Positions 45,818 to 58,880 of a stretch of DNA of 64,000 nucleotides are shown here, in pieces (the first letter of the stretch is position 1; every line of letters starts with the position of its first letter). This stretch comes from Type-B symbiont of Plautia stali. Its GTDB lineage: Bacteria; Pseudomonadota; Gammaproteobacteria; Enterobacterales; Enterobacteriaceae. Below the pieces are notes generated by a model that saw only the letters and a program-made list of their open reading frames with translations, was not told the DNA's origin and did not search any database. Both the position numbers and the translations under genes were made by a program. The DNA is taken from NCBI GenBank assembly GCA_001485295.1, contig BBOA01000002.1:62001-126000 (forward strand). Reading direction: 5' to 3'.

Positions 45818-47570
45818 TTTTTTCCTCACCTCTGTTCGTCGCCAGCTCGTTTTTATCATTGGTCGGTAACGCGTCCGGCTCGATGTTCATGGTGCGCAGC
45901 ACGCCGTCCATGATGGCACCGAACACCGGCGCGGAGACCGCACCGCCATAATATTTGCCGGCCTGGGGATCGTTGATCATCACCACCAGCGCGAAACGCG
46001 GATGACTGGCAGGCGCTACGCCTGCGGTGTAAGCAATGTATTTATTAACGTAACGGCCGTCCGGCCCGACTTTTTTCGTCGTGCCGGTTTTAATTGCGAT
46101 GCGATAGCCTTTAATCGCCGCTTTCACGCCGCCGCCGCCCGGCAGCGCGACGCTTTCCATCATATGCACCACGGTTTTCACCAGCGATTCCGGGAAAACG
46201 CGCTCACCTGCGACGGGCGGATCGATTTTGGTAATCGACAGTGCCCGGAAGATGCCGTAGCTGCCGATCGTCGCGTAGACACGCGCTAACTGTAACGGAG
46301 TTACCATTAGCCCGTAGCCGAAAGAGAAGGTGGCCTTCTCTATGTCAGACCACCGTTGTTTTTGAGGGTATAAGCCACTACTTTCTCCAACCAGCCCCAA
46401 ATTAGTCGGTTTACCCAAGCCAAAGCGCGCGTAAGTTTCTACCAGTGCTGAGGAGGGCATCGCTAACGCCAGCCGCGAAACACCGACGTTACTTGACTTC
46501 TGTAAAACCCCGGCAAGGGTCAGTTCGTTGTAGCGCGCCACGTCTTTGATCTCATGACCGTTAACTCGATACGGCACGGTATTCAGCACGCTGTTTTCCC
46601 GCACCACGCCGCGCTGCAGCGCCGTCATCACCACCATCGGCTTAACGGTCGAGCCGGGCTCGAAAATATCAGTGGTGGCGCGGTTGCGCATCATCTCTTT
46701 CGGCGTGTTGCTGAGGTTATTGGGGTTGTAGGCGGGACTGTTGGCCATCGCCAGCACTTCGCCAGTATTGACGTCCACTAGCACGGCAATGCCCGATTCA
46801 GCTTTATTGAATGCGACGGCGTTATTAAGCTTGCGGTAAACCAGCGCCTGCAGACGTTCATCGATGCTTAGCATCAGGTTATGGGCGGCGCTGCTGTCGA
46901 CGGAGGAGATATCTTCAATCACGCGGTCGTTGCGGTCTTTACGCACCGTACGCTCGCCCGGCGCGCCGGTCAGCCATTTGTCGAAGCTCTTTTCGATGCC
47001 TTCGATGCCTTCGCCGTCAATATTGGTAAAGCCGATCAGGTGAGAGGTCACCTGACCGGTCGGATAGTATCGACGCGACTCTTCGCGCAGATGAATGCCG
47101 GGCAGCTTGAGTTTTATGATGTAATCACTGATGGCGGGACTGACTTGGCGCGCCAAGTAGATAAATCTTCCCTTCGGATTGGCGTTGACGCGCGTCGCCA
47201 GCTGATCGAACGGAATAGAGAGCGCGTCGGAGAGCGCCTTCCAGCGGCTGTCGAGCGTCACGCCGCCGGTGTCATGCAGCTCTTCCGGATCGGCCCAGAT
47301 AGCATTGACCGGCACACTAACCGCTAGCGGACGACCAGCGCGATCGCTGATCATGCCGCGCGAGGTCGGGATCGCCTGCACGCGCAGAGAGCGCAAATCG
47401 CCCTCTTTCACCAGCTTATCGGGACTGATCACCTGCAGCCAAGCAACGCGCGACAGCAGGACACACAGCGCCAGTAAAATACAGCCGCACAGCAACGCAA
47501 AACGCCAGCTTACAAAGCTGGTTTTATCTTCCTGTTTTCTCAACTTCAGCGTTTTGCTTGCACCGCTCAT
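45804..47570 (-). CDS. ftsI: peptidoglycan transpeptidase FtsI (PBP3)
   Basis: Class B penicillin-binding protein that cross-links septal wall, anchored by one N-terminal membrane helix ([19 protein letters not shown]). 588 residues, the E. coli length. The catalytic SxxK is STVKP, the second motif SSN, and the third KTGT, which is followed by [10 protein letters not shown]. The non-catalytic domain [12 protein letters not shown] is conserved. Partner of FtsW and of FtsQLB. Intact. Confidence 0.97.
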   Translation of the reverse strand: MSGASKTLKLRKQEDKTSFVSWRFALLCGCILLALCVLLSRVAWLQVISPDKLVKEGDLRSLRVQAIPTSRGMISDRAGRPLAVSVPVNAIWADPEELHDTGGVTLDSRWKALSDALSIPFDQLATRVNANPKGRFIYLARQVSPAISDYIIKLKLPGIHLREESRRYYPTGQVTSHLIGFTNIDGEGIEGIEKSFDKWLTGAPGERTVRKDRNDRVIEDISSVDSSAAHNLMLSIDERLQALVYRKLNNAVAFNKAESGIAVLVDVNTGEVLAMANSPAYNPNNLSNTPKEMMRNRATTDIFEPGSTVKPMVVMTALQRGVVRENSVLNTVPYRVNGHEIKDVARYNELTLAGVLQKSSNVGVSRLALAMPSSALVETYARFGLGKPTNLGLVGESSGLYPQKQRWSDIEKATFSFGYGLMVTPLQLARVYATIGSYGIFRALSITKIDPPVAGERVFPESLVKTVVHMMESVALPGGGGVKAAIKGYRIAIKTGTTKKVGPDGRYVNKYIAYTAGVAPASHPRFALVVMINDPQAGKYYGGAVSAPVFGAIMDGVLRTMNIEPDALPTNDKNELATNRGEEKSDRS

Positions 47571-47576
47571 TGCGAT

Positions 47577-47906
47577 TTAGTGTTCCTTTTTCTCTACCAC
47601 AATGTTTTCCTGTGACGGATAGATATGCTGTAGCTGCAGCTTTTCGGTGGCGATGTGCTCCACCCGGCTATGATCGCCCAGCGCGTTCTCTTCGAGGATC
47701 AGGTTACGCCATTCGATATCCAGCGCGTCGCGTTCCAGTACTAGCTGCTCGCGCTGCGCGGTCAGCAGACGGGTTTTGTGCGTCGTCACCACTACCGTGA
47801 CGGCCGACACTAAAACGGCAATCAGGAAAATCATCGGGATTTTGCCGAATCGCAGCAGATCGCCGCCAATGACCCCCGGCAGGCTGTGACGCTCGTTGCC
47901 AATCAC
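47577..47906 (-). CDS. ftsL: cell division protein FtsL
   Basis: Small bitopic divisome protein of FtsQLB, one membrane helix then a periplasmic coiled coil ([19 protein letters not shown] is the heptad region). 109 residues, about a dozen shorter than E. coli at the cytoplasmic N-terminus. The start is GTG 47906 overlapping the rsmH TGA, giving [11 protein letters not shown]. Intact. Confidence 0.95.
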   Translation of the reverse strand: MIGNERHSLPGVIGGDLLRFGKIPMIFLIAVLVSAVTVVVTTHKTRLLTAQREQLVLERDALDIEWRNLILEENALGDHSRVEHIATEKLQLQHIYPSQENIVVEKKEH

Positions 47907-48844
47907 GCGTCGTTTCTCTCCGCGATGCGCAATACCGAACTGCGCGCGCGCGGGTTATCCGCCACTTCCGCCTCGCCCGGCGTCAGTTTGCCCAGCATCT
48001 TCAGCTGACGTCCGCCCAGCGCCTTCAGCTGCGTTTCGGTCATTGGCAAACCTGCCGGCACCTGCGGGCTACGGCTCTGGTCGCGCATAAAACGCTTCAC
48101 CAAGCGATCTTCCAGCGAGTGGAAGCTAATAACCGATAAGCGCCCTTCCGGCTTCAGTGCCGTTAACGCCCCTTTCAGCGCGGTGTTGATCTCTTCCAGC
48201 TCGCTATTGATCCAAATGCGGATCGCCTGAAAGCTGCGCGTCGCCGGATGCTTGAATTTGTCTTTCACTGGCGTCGCCGCGACGATCACCTCGGCCAACT
48301 CTTTGGTGCGCGTCATCGGCTGCCCGCGATTGCGCTCAACGATGGCGCGCGCGATACGTTTGGCGAAATGCTCTTCGCCGTAGGTCTTCAGCACAAAGGC
48401 AATATCCGCTTCTTCCGCCTGCAGCAGCCACTCGGCGGCCGAATGCCCGCGCGTCGGATCCATACGCATATCGAGCGGGCCGTCGCGCATAAAGGAGAAG
48501 CCGCGCTCCGCGTCGTCCAGCTGCGGCGACGAGACGCCTAAATCGAGCAAAATGCCGTTGATTTTTCCGCTCAGCTCCATCGCCTCGACATACTCTGCCA
48601 GCGCAGAGAAAGGGCCATGCACGATAGAGAAACGCGGGTCGGTAATCTCAGCGGCGGCGGCGATAGCTTGCGAGTCGCGATCGATGGCGATAAGCCGTCC
48701 CTGCGCACCCAGCTGCGACAGAATCAAACGCGAATGTCCGCCGCGACCAAAGGTGCCGTCGATGTAGATGCCGTCTTCCCTGATATTGAGGCCTTTAACC
48801 GCCTCGTCCAGTAGCACCGTGGTATGTTTAAAATTTTCCTGCAT
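47903..48844 (-). CDS. rsmH: 16S rRNA m4C1402 methyltransferase
   Basis: SAM-dependent N4-methyltransferase for C1402 of 16S rRNA, also called MraW. 313 residues, as in E. coli. [15 protein letters not shown], the SAM loop [33 protein letters not shown] and [16 protein letters not shown] are conserved. It is now effectively the first intact gene of the dcw cluster, because mraZ immediately upstream is broken. Two bases from the mraZ stop. Confidence 0.97.
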   Translation of the reverse strand: MQENFKHTTVLLDEAVKGLNIREDGIYIDGTFGRGGHSRLILSQLGAQGRLIAIDRDSQAIAAAAEITDPRFSIVHGPFSALAEYVEAMELSGKINGILLDLGVSSPQLDDAERGFSFMRDGPLDMRMDPTRGHSAAEWLLQAEEADIAFVLKTYGEEHFAKRIARAIVERNRGQPMTRTKELAEVIVAATPVKDKFKHPATRSFQAIRIWINSELEEINTALKGALTALKPEGRLSVISFHSLEDRLVKRFMRDQSRSPQVPAGLPMTETQLKALGGRQLKMLGKLTPGEAEVADNPRARSSVLRIAERNDA

Positions 48845-48846
48845 AG

Positions 48847-49310
48847 CTATAGCGACAAGTCCTGCAACCGATCAGATAAAGGTTCCTAGGCCGACTGTTC
48901 TGCGTCAATATCATCATTAACTTATTGATATTAGGTCTGTTCACCCCACAGTTCAAACTTGTTGAACTGGCCGACCAGCTTCACTTCTTTCATCGGGTGC
49001 GCGTGTTGACGAAGGGTATTGCCAGCAGCAAGCGGCCTACGTTATCCATCTAACACTCACTGGCGTGCCCTAACAGCAATCGCTAATCGCTGAACGCGAC
49101 GCTCGACGGGATCCATGCTGGATAAGCGAGACAGCTTTTTTCAATGATTTTCCATTCGGGCAGGGTATAAAGGAGCAGGCGGGGTTGATGAAGGCAGATG
49201 GTGCATACCATCTGCTCTTGAGATTTCCCGATCAGCTGGTCGCGATAGCGCGCTGGTACGGCCATTCGCCCCTTGCTGTCGAAATTGACTAAAGTTGCTC
49301 CACAGAATAT
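48847..49310 (-). pseudogene. mraZ: MraZ transcriptional regulator, broken
   Basis: The N-terminus matches MraZ ([20 protein letters not shown]) but the start codon position is ATA (49308-49310) and the conserved Arg3 is Cys. A frameshift after PEWKIIEK produces a short tail and stop. The 3' part in another frame ([12 protein letters not shown]) has TAA at the Trp position, a second TAA at a Gln position, and TAG where [15 protein letters not shown] needs Gln, the last being CCAGG to CTAGG. MraZ represses its own dcw operon in E. coli, so its loss should alter expression of the whole cluster. Confidence 0.92.
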
Positions 49311-49329
49311 ACCAGCCTTCCCCTCATCT

Positions 49330-49364
49330 CCCCATTTTCACCACTTTATCCCACTTTTTACCAC
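49330..49364 (-). promoter_or_regulatory. MraZ-box repeats upstream of dead mraZ
   Basis: On the minus strand TGGT, TGGG, TGGT and TGGG recur at 10, 10 and 9-base steps just downstream of the promoter. This matches the known MraZ operator of three or more TGGGN repeats spaced by five bases. The operator outlives its repressor. Confidence 0.75.
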
Positions 49365-49370
49365 GCCACG

Positions 49371-49400
49371 AGTTTACGGAGGCGATGAAATCATTGTCAA
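49371..49400 (-). promoter_or_regulatory. mra promoter of the dcw cluster
   Basis: On the minus strand TTGACA (49395-49400) and TAAACT (49371-49376) are separated by 18 bases. This position corresponds to the main Pmra promoter that drives mraZ through ftsW and beyond. Confidence 0.75.
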
Positions 49401-49782
49401 GCCGAAGCACGGCGGGAATATAACTATTTGCAAGGGGTAATTTCGCTGATTGAAAAGCAATAAAGAGGGGAAAAGAGCAATTTCAAAAATTAACCTGATG
49501 AATAATGGTATAAAAACAGAAACGCTTAAAAGATGATTAAAAATAAACTTGACTACCCGCATTAATATTCTTCGCTGTCTGTGAGACAAGGGCTGCATTT
49601 TAAGGCGTTTTTGAAAGCGCTGCCGCCGCTTCTGGCAGGGCGAGAGCCGCCAGCCAGAGGAAAACTGGACATTTAATAAGCACATCGTAGGTAAGGTGTC
49701 GCAGATTTACCCTTTTTTACCCTAAAAATTGATGAACGTTAATGCTGAGAAATTTAAGGGCAGCAGCATTGCTGCCCGTTCG
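49401..49782. other. cra-mraZ intergenic region
   Basis: About 380 AT-rich bases between the Pmra -35 and the cra stop. I see no gene, only low-complexity AT stretches. Confidence 0.6.
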
Positions 49783-50793
49783 CTATTTAACTTTACGGCT
49801 CAGCTGGCCGCGTCGGAATAAATTACGCCTAATAAGGGTTAATCCCGGTTTCGGTTTTCGCGGTTCATTAAGCGATACTAGCACCAACTCCAGCACGCGC
49901 TCCGCCACGTCGCGATGACGCTGCCCGACCGCCAGCACCGGACACTCAAGAAAGTCTAGTAATTCGTGGTCGCCGAATGTCGCGATGGCGAGGTCGGTCG
50001 GCAGGCGTCCGTCACGTTTTAGCGTCACGTCCATCACGCCCTGCAGCAGGCCGAACGACGTAGTGAAAAGCGCCTCCGGCATCTCGTGATCGTCGAGATA
50101 CTTCTCAAACAGCGCTGCCGCCGCCGTGCGCTCGAAGCTGTTGCAGTAGATATAGTCGACAGGTCGCGGATCCTCTTTCCAAGCGTCGCGGAAGCCCATT
50201 TCCCGCAGAAAACTCACGGAAAGCTCCGGCAGCGCGCCGAGAAACAGGACATTTTTCACCGGAAGCTGACACAATTCAGCCGCAAGGATAAAAGAATCGT
50301 CCTGATCGGCGCCGACGACGCTGGTGAAGTGCTCACGATCCAGCGCGCGATCCAGCGCGATAATCGGCAGCGGATCGTGGATCCAACGCTGATAGAATGG
50401 ATGTTCCGGCGGCAGAGAGGTCGAGACGATAATGGCGTCGACCTGACGCTGCAGCAGATGTTCAATACAGCGCATCTCATTGTCTGGCTGATCTTCCGAG
50501 CAGGCGATGAGCAGTTGATAGCCATGCTGACGCGCCTGACGCTCCAGATAGTTAGCGATGCTAGTATAGCTGGTGTTCTCCAGATCGGGGATCACTAGGC
50601 CGATAGAGCGCGTGCGGCCGGCCCGCAGGCCGGCCGCCACGGCGTTAGGATGGTAGTTATGTTCACGCACCACCGCCATCACTTTTTCGACGGTTTTTTC
50701 GCTGACACGATACTGCCGCGCCTTGCCATTGATGACATAACTGGCCGTAGTGCGCGACACGCCTGCTAGGCGCGCGATTTCATCCAGTTTCAC
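49783..50793 (-). CDS. cra: catabolite repressor/activator Cra (FruR)
   Basis: LacI-family global regulator of carbon flux that senses fructose 1-phosphate. The start is GTG 50793 ([20 protein letters not shown]), as in E. coli, with GGAG seven bases upstream; the frame extends 16 codons further without homology. 336 residues (E. coli 334). Helix-turn-helix and hinge ([19 protein letters not shown]) are conserved, then the sugar-binding domain. Intact despite loss of many sugar genes. Confidence 0.96.
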   Translation of the reverse strand: MKLDEIARLAGVSRTTASYVINGKARQYRVSEKTVEKVMAVVREHNYHPNAVAAGLRAGRTRSIGLVIPDLENTSYTSIANYLERQARQHGYQLLIACSEDQPDNEMRCIEHLLQRQVDAIIVSTSLPPEHPFYQRWIHDPLPIIALDRALDREHFTSVVGADQDDSFILAAELCQLPVKNVLFLGALPELSVSFLREMGFRDAWKEDPRPVDYIYCNSFERTAAAALFEKYLDDHEMPEALFTTSFGLLQGVMDVTLKRDGRLPTDLAIATFGDHELLDFLECPVLAVGQRHRDVAERVLELVLVSLNEPRKPKPGLTLIRRNLFRRGQLSRKVK

Positions 50794-50934
50794 TATAGCT
50801 CCATACTTCACCGCAAGCCGAACTGCGGCAGAAATCCGCAACTAAGCTAAGGGTAACTCGTTTGTAACATCTAACAGCAGAATAGTGCACTGAGCAACCG
50901 CTTTTCTCAGCGATCTCCGTCTGGCGCATAAAAT

Positions 50935-50959
50935 AAAAAACCCGGCATTACGCCGGGTT
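50935..50959 (-). terminator. ilvIH terminator
   Basis: On the minus strand AACCCGGC and GCCGGGTT form a stem followed by a T run, about 20 bases after the ilvH stop. Confidence 0.93.
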
Positions 50960-50980
50960 AGAGACAGTCACCTGCCGTGA

Positions 50981-51472
50981 TTAACGCATAACGCGAGCGC
51001 CGCGCGACACGCCGACGATGCCGGAGCGTGCTACTTCAACGATTTCCGCCACTTCTCGCACCGTATTGAGGAAAGCGTCGAGCTTGTCGCTGGTGCCCGC
51101 CAGCTGAACCGTGTATAGCGTCGGCGTTACGTCGATAATCTGACCGCGGAAGATCTCCGCGCTGCGCTTCACCTCTTCGCGTCCATAGCCGGTAGCCTGC
51201 AGCTTCACCAGCATGATTTCGCGTTCAACGTAGGCGCCCTGCCCCAGCTCGCTGACGCGCAGCACGTCGACCAGCTTGTGCAGCTGCTTTTCAATCTGCT
51301 CAAGCACTTTTTCATCGCCGACGGTCTGGATAGACATGCGCGATAGCGTCGGGTCATCGGTAGGCGCGACGGTCAAGCTCTCGATGTTATAGCCGCGCTG
51401 GGAAAAAAGCCCCACCACGCGAGACAATGCGCCGGATTCGTTTTCCAGCAGAACCGATAAAATACGACGCAT
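50981..51472 (-). CDS. ilvH: acetolactate synthase III small subunit
   Basis: Regulatory subunit conferring valine feedback on IlvI. Start ATG 51472 gives 163 residues, as in E. coli. The N-terminal ACT domain starts [19 protein letters not shown], followed by [18 protein letters not shown], and the second domain by [17 protein letters not shown]. Two bases separate it from ilvI. Intact. Confidence 0.97.
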   Translation of the reverse strand: MRRILSVLLENESGALSRVVGLFSQRGYNIESLTVAPTDDPTLSRMSIQTVGDEKVLEQIEKQLHKLVDVLRVSELGQGAYVEREIMLVKLQATGYGREEVKRSAEIFRGQIIDVTPTLYTVQLAGTSDKLDAFLNTVREVAEIVEVARSGIVGVSRGARVMR

Positions 51473-51474
51473 AA

Positions 51475-53199
51475 TTAAGTCCTCTCCGTTTTGCTCAGCC
51501 ACATCTCATTCATCGACCCGCCGCGGATCTGCATCGGGTATACGTGCTCACTACCGTCGACAGTCACGTCGACGAAAACCAGACGTCCTTTCGCCAGCGT
51601 GTCCAGCGCCAGTTGCAGCTTCTCTTCTAGCTCGGAAGGATGCTGAATAGCGATACCGACGTGGCCGTACGCCTCGGCGAGACGCACGAAATCAGGCAGC
51701 GACTCCATGTAAGACTGCGAATGGCGGCCTGAATAGATCATATCCTGCCACTGCTTCACCATGCCGAGCACGCGGTTGTTGAGGCTCAGCACCAGTACCG
51801 GCAGATCGTACTGCAGCGCGGTCGACAGTTCCTGAATATTCATCTGGATGCTGCCGTCGCCGGTGACGCAAATCACCGTCTCTTCCGGCAACGCCATCTT
51901 GACGCCCAGCGCAGCCGGCAGACCGAAGCCCATGGTGCCAAGCCCGCCGGAGTTGATCCAGCGGCGAGGTTTATCAAAAGGATAGTAAAGCGCCGCGAAC
52001 ATCTGGTGCTGGCCGACATCCGATGTCACGTAGGCGTCGCCGTGCGTTAGACGCCAGATGGTCTCGATCACCGCCTGCGGTTTAATCGTCTCGCTGGCGC
52101 GATCGAACGCCAAGCATTTAAGGCCGCGCCAGCCTTCGATGCTCTGCCACCAGTCGCGCAGGCTGTCGAGTTCCTGCTTCGTCTCGCTCTGCGCCAGCAG
52201 CTCCAGCATCTGCTGCAGCGTCTGTTTCGCATCGCCGACGATAGGAATGTCCGCCGCTACGGTTTTGGAGATCGAGGTTGGATCAATATCGATATGCAGC
52301 ACTGTAGCGTTCGGGCAATATTTTGCTAGGTTGTTGGTAGTGCGATCGTCGAAGCGCACGCCGACGGCGAAGATTAGGTCGGCGTTGTGCATCGTCATAT
52401 TGGCTTCATAGGTGCCGTGCATGCCGAGCATGCCCACTGACTGGCGATGGGTGCCGGGAAACGCGCCTAGTCCCATCAACGAAGAAGTGACGGGGATGTT
52501 CAGCATTTCGGCCAGCTGCAGCAGTTCTGCCTCGCATGATGAGGTAATCGCCCCGCCACCGACGTACATCACCGGCTTATACGCGGCCAGTAGCGTGTTT
52601 AAGGCGCGCTTAATCTGACCTTTGTGCCCCTGAATAGTCGGATTGTAGGAGCGCATGCTCACCGAATCCGGGTAGACATAAGGCAGCTTGTTGGCCGGAT
52701 TGAGAATATCCTTCGGCAGATCGATCACGACAGGGCCAGGACGCCTGCTGGCCGCCAGCCAGAAGGCTTTTTTCAGTACGATCGGGATCTCTTCGGTGCT
52801 TTTCACCAGAAAGCTGTGCTTCACCACCGGGCGGGAAATCCCCACCATGTCGCACTCCTGAAAGGCGTCGTAGCCAATCAGCGAGGAAGGGACCTGACCC
52901 GAGAGGATCACTAGCGGAATCGAGTCCATATAGGCGGTGGCGATCCCAGTAATCGCATTGGTGGCGCCGGGACCGGAGGTCACCAGCACCACGCCGACTT
53001 CGCCCGTGGCGCGCGCCAAACCGTCAGCCATATGCACCGCACCCTGCTCGTGGCGCACCAGTACGTGATCAATTCCGCCAACGGTTTGCAGCGCGTCGTA
53101 AATATCTAGCACTGCGCCGCCCGGATAACCGAACACCTGCTTTACGCCCTGATCGATTAACGAACGGACGACCATTTCGGCTCCTGACAACATCTCCAT
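51475..53199 (-). CDS. ilvI: acetolactate synthase III large subunit
   Basis: ThDP enzyme for the first common step of valine, leucine and isoleucine synthesis. The homologous start is ATG 53199 ([11 protein letters not shown]), giving 574 residues, as in E. coli. The catalytic Glu region [15 protein letters not shown]-binding middle domain and ThDP motif from [15 protein letters not shown] are visible. In the ThDP region NNRYLGM of E. coli reads NNRVLGM. Followed by ilvH. Intact. Confidence 0.97.
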   Translation of the reverse strand: MEMLSGAEMVVRSLIDQGVKQVFGYPGGAVLDIYDALQTVGGIDHVLVRHEQGAVHMADGLARATGEVGVVLVTSGPGATNAITGIATAYMDSIPLVILSGQVPSSLIGYDAFQECDMVGISRPVVKHSFLVKSTEEIPIVLKKAFWLAASRRPGPVVIDLPKDILNPANKLPYVYPDSVSMRSYNPTIQGHKGQIKRALNTLLAAYKPVMYVGGGAITSSCEAELLQLAEMLNIPVTSSLMGLGAFPGTHRQSVGMLGMHGTYEANMTMHNADLIFAVGVRFDDRTTNNLAKYCPNATVLHIDIDPTSISKTVAADIPIVGDAKQTLQQMLELLAQSETKQELDSLRDWWQSIEGWRGLKCLAFDRASETIKPQAVIETIWRLTHGDAYVTSDVGQHQMFAALYYPFDKPRRWINSGGLGTMGFGLPAALGVKMALPEETVICVTGDGSIQMNIQELSTALQYDLPVLVLSLNNRVLGMVKQWQDMIYSGRHSQSYMESLPDFVRLAEAYGHVGIAIQHPSELEEKLQLALDTLAKGRLVFVDVTVDGSEHVYPMQIRGGSMNEMWLSKTERT

Positions 53200-53871
53200 C
53201 TTCTGCCTCCAGGCTTGAGGAGCGGAGGTCGGCAACGTTCGCCTCGCAGCGCGCCGCCGAACACCAGCTTCCGATTCGCCAGTTAATATCAAAACTTTAT
53301 GTTTATGCGCAGACAGCGAACGTTATTTTCGCTGTCCAGATACAGAGAAATCTGTCTGGTTGATTATTTTAAGAGTTGGTCGATTACCATAACCGCAGAA
53401 AACCTAGCAGGCAAACGTCAGACGCTCCTCTTATCGCTAACCCGGCCTTAAAGGCTCTGCGCGATAAGAAATCCGCGCGAGGATTTATCTAATTCGCTGC
53501 GATTTAGGTAGAATAAAATGCTGAGTGTGAAAACATTTTCAGCGGGTTATAAGAAATAACAAAAAATTATTTCCTTGCTGCTGGCTCACAATCTTACAGA
53601 GGAATTTATTTCCAGCGTTATTAACTCTGAAATAAACCCTCGACACGATATTGCTCTACAATCACTGGCGAAACTATTTTACTCTCTAGTAAAAAACTCC
53701 TTGAAATGCTTTCATTTCATGAAGATAAAATAATCACCCGACAATTTTGTTGTCGCTGCCGGCGCGTATAGCCTCGCGCGCTGCCAAAAGTCGGCGGTTC
53801 CACTAAAGCAACGGTAAATGACAGGATTTTTTCTTAAAAGGCGGGCAAAAATACCCTTTTATTTATGATGG
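53200..53871. other. ilvI-leuL divergent intergenic region without leuO
   Basis: About 670 AT-rich bases. E. coli has the leuO regulator gene here, but I see no LysR-family coding remnant. It must contain the ilvI promoter, and in E. coli that region binds Lrp. It also holds the structured element at 53429-53469. Confidence 0.6.
53429..53469. repeat. nested inverted repeat between ilvI and leuL
   Basis: Outer arms TCTTATCGC (53429-53437) and GCGATAAGA (53461-53469) are exact reverse complements, with a smaller GCCTT/AAGGC stem inside. A downstream GGATTTATC partly repeats the arm. No T run. Confidence 0.8.
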
Positions 53872-53903
53872 TTGACATCCCGTCCCGATTCCAGTACCAA
53901 TAT
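53872..53903 (+). promoter_or_regulatory. leuLABCD promoter
   Basis: TTGACA at 53872-53877 followed by CCAGTA as in the E. coli leu promoter. The -10 is probably TACCAA or the overlapping CAATAT at 53895-53903. Confidence 0.75.
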
Positions 53904-53935
53904 GCGCAGCACAACCATTTAAGAGGTTCGAATTC

Positions 53936-54019
53936 ATGTTTCATTCATTCCGCCTACTCGGTCTACTAATTAACGCATTCAATTTGCGCGATAGACTGTT
54001 GGGTAGAATCGAACACTGA
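53936..54019 (+). CDS. leuL: leu operon leader peptide
   Basis: 27-codon peptide MFHSFRLLGLLINAFNL, then RDRLLGRIEH, preceded by AAGAGG. It aligns with E. coli LeuL around the control codons (RFIGLLLLNA against RLLGLLINA). Seven of the codons are Leu, three of them the rare CTA. Ribosome stalling at these codons when leucyl-tRNA is scarce would prevent the terminator at 54038. The tandem Leu run is interrupted by Gly and Ile compared with E. coli. Confidence 0.9.
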   Translation: MFHSFRLLGLLINAFNLRDRLLGRIEH

Positions 54020-54037
54020 TTCGAACCTGCTGAAAGT

Positions 54038-54067
54038 TAAAAACCCGCGCTCTGTGCGGGTTTTTTT
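54038..54067 (+). terminator. leu attenuator
   Basis: ACCCGC and GCGGGT stem followed by seven T, 18 bases after the leuL stop and 43 bases before leuA. Typical amino-acid operon attenuator. Confidence 0.93.
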
Positions 54068-54109
54068 ATGCTCATTGCACGGTGAAGTTAACGCATAAGG
54101 ATGAATATG

Positions 54110-56760
<2,651 letters not shown>

Positions 56761-56764
56761 AATA

Positions 56765-58168
56765 ATGAAAACTTTATACCAGAAGTTATTTGATGCACAT
56801 GTCGTTTACGAAGCGTCCAACGAGACGCCGCTGCTCTATATCGACCGTCATCTTATCCATGAGGTGACGTCGCCGCAGGCCTTCGACGGTCTACGTACCC
56901 ATGGTCGCAAGGTGCGTCAGCCGTCAAAGACCTTCGCCACCATGGATCACAACGTCTCGACCCAGACCAAAGACATCAACGCCTCCGGCGAGATGGCGCG
57001 TATCCAGATGCAGGAGCTGATCAAGAACTGCGCTGAGTTCGGCGTGCAGCTCTACGATCTTAACCACCCGTTCCAAGGCATCGTGCATGTTATCGGACCT
57101 GAGCAGGGCATGACGCTGCCGGGCATGACCATCGTTTGCGGTGATTCGCACACCGCGACCCACGGCGCATTCGGTTCGCTGGCTTTCGGCATCGGCACCT
57201 CGGAAGTGGAGCATGTGTTCGCTACCCAGACGCTGAAGCAGAGTCGGGCGAAAACCATGAAAATCGAAGTGCTGGGCGACGCAGCGCCGGGCATCACCGC
57301 AAAAGATATCGTGCTGGCCATTATCGGTAAAACCGGCAGTGCGGGCGCCACCGGCTATGTGGTCGAGTTCTGCGGCCCAGCTATCGAAGCACTGAGCATG
57401 GAAGGCCGTATGACGCTGTGCAATATGGCGATCGAGATGGGCGCCAAAGCGGGCTTAGTGGCTCCGGACGACACCACGTTCAACTATCTGAAAGGCCGTC
57501 AGTTCGCGCCGCAGGACGAGAAATGGGAGCAGGCGGTAGAATACTGGCGCACCCTGAAGTCGGACGAAGGCGCGCACTACGACGCCGTGGTGACGCTGGA
57601 CGCCGCCGACATCACGCTGCAGGTGACTTGGGGCACCAACCCGGGCCAAGTAATCGCCGTGGATCAGCTGATCCCGAACCCGGCCTCGTTTGCCGATCCT
57701 GTCGAGCGCGCCTCAGCCGAGAAGGCGCTGGCCTATATGAATCTGCAGCCGGGCATCCGCCTGACGGACGTGGCGATCGACAAAGTGTTTATCGGTTCTT
57801 GCACCAACTCGCGCATCGAAGATCTGCGCGTCGCAGCGTCCATTGCCAAAGGACGCAAAGTCGCGCCGGGCGTGGTGGCGATAGTGGTGCCGGGTTCCGG
57901 CCCGGTAAAAGCGCAGGCGGAAGCGGAAGGTCTGGACAAGATTTTCCTCGAAGCCGGTTTCGAATGGCGCCTACCGGGCTGCTCGATGTGTCTCGCGATG
58001 AACAACGACCGCTTGAACCCGGGCGAGCGCTGCGCCTCGACCAGCAACCGTAACTTTGAAGGCCGTCAGGGCCGCGGCGGACGCACCCATCTGGTCAGCC
58101 CAGCGATGGCCGCCGCAGCGGCTGTTTCCGGCCACTTTGCCGATGTCAGTGAACTGACAGGAGCTTGA
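56765..58168 (+). CDS. leuC: isopropylmalate isomerase large subunit
   Basis: 4Fe-4S aconitase-family subunit interconverting 2- and 3-isopropylmalate with LeuD. Start ATG 56765 ([17 protein letters not shown]), 467 residues (E. coli 466). Cluster cysteines are in [12 protein letters not shown] and [11 protein letters not shown]. Spacing to leuB is short and the ribosome-binding site (GAGGA) lies inside leuB. Intact. Confidence 0.97.
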   Translation: MKTLYQKLFDAHVVYEASNETPLLYIDRHLIHEVTSPQAFDGLRTHGRKVRQPSKTFATMDHNVSTQTKDINASGEMARIQMQELIKNCAEFGVQLYDLNHPFQGIVHVIGPEQGMTLPGMTIVCGDSHTATHGAFGSLAFGIGTSEVEHVFATQTLKQSRAKTMKIEVLGDAAPGITAKDIVLAIIGKTGSAGATGYVVEFCGPAIEALSMEGRMTLCNMAIEMGAKAGLVAPDDTTFNYLKGRQFAPQDEKWEQAVEYWRTLKSDEGAHYDAVVTLDAADITLQVTWGTNPGQVIAVDQLIPNPASFADPVERASAEKALAYMNLQPGIRLTDVAIDKVFIGSCTNSRIEDLRVAASIAKGRKVAPGVVAIVVPGSGPVKAQAEAEGLDKIFLEAGFEWRLPGCSMCLAMNNDRLNPGERCASTSNRNFEGRQGRGGRTHLVSPAMAAAAAVSGHFADVSELTGA

Positions 58169-58170
58169 TC

Positions 58171-58776
58171 ATGGTGAACAAATTTACTCAGCATAGCGGT
58201 ATCGTCGCCCCGCTGGACGCGGCAAACGTCGATACTGACGCCATTATTCCTAAGCAGTTTCTGCAGAAGGTGACGCGCACCGGCTTTGGCGCACACCTGT
58301 TTCACGACTGGCGTTTCGAAGATGACGCCGGTACCGTGCCGACCGCCAGCTTTGTGCTGAACAAGCCAGAATTTCAGGGCACCAGCATTCTGCTGGCGCG
58401 TGAAAACTTCGGCTGCGGCTCTTCGCGCGAGCACGCGCCCTGGGCGCTGACCGATTTTGGTTTTCACGTGGTGATTGCGCCGAGCTTCGCCGACATTTTT
58501 TACGGCAACAGCTTTAACAACCAGCTGCTGCCGGTGCGTCTTAGCGACGAGCTGGTCGACGAGATGTTTCAGCTTGTAGCGGCGCAGCCCGGCATCCGCT
58601 TTACTGTCGATCTTGAAGCGCAGACGGTTACGGCGGGCGACAAGGTCTATTCGTTCGAGATAGATAGTTTCCGCCGTCACTGTATGCTTAACGGCCTCGA
58701 CAGCATTGGCCTGACGCTGCAGCATGAAACCGCGATTACCGACTATGAACAGCGCCAGCCTACGTTTCTAAATTAA
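58171..58776 (+). CDS. leuD: isopropylmalate isomerase small subunit
   Basis: Swivel-domain partner of LeuC. Start ATG 58171 with GGAGC six bases upstream, 201 residues as in E. coli. [16 protein letters not shown] and [20 protein letters not shown] are conserved. Last gene of the leu operon. Intact. Confidence 0.97.
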   Translation: MVNKFTQHSGIVAPLDAANVDTDAIIPKQFLQKVTRTGFGAHLFHDWRFEDDAGTVPTASFVLNKPEFQGTSILLARENFGCGSSREHAPWALTDFGFHVVIAPSFADIFYGNSFNNQLLPVRLSDELVDEMFQLVAAQPGIRFTVDLEAQTVTAGDKVYSFEIDSFRRHCMLNGLDSIGLTLQHETAITDYEQRQPTFLN

Positions 58777-58821
58777 GGCAGACAAAGCTCACTCTCAGAC
58801 GGTGCCGGAGATAAAACGCGA

Positions 58822-58880
58822 GTGGCATGGGCCGATCGCAAAGTCGCTCAAGGCATCCATGCGCGCTCGGCCCATGCCAC
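58822..58880. repeat. 14-bp inverted repeat at the leuD-setA boundary
   Basis: GTGGCATGGGCCGA (58822-58835) and TCGGCCCATGCCAC (58867-58880) are exact reverse complements 31 bases apart. The right arm lies in the aberrant C-terminal end of the setA remnant. Confidence 0.85.

Noticed and set aside
53200..53930. leuO remnant between ilvI and leuL
   Set aside because: The spacer is shorter than leuO, AT-rich, and shows no LysR helix-turn-helix or other LeuO residues in any frame I read.
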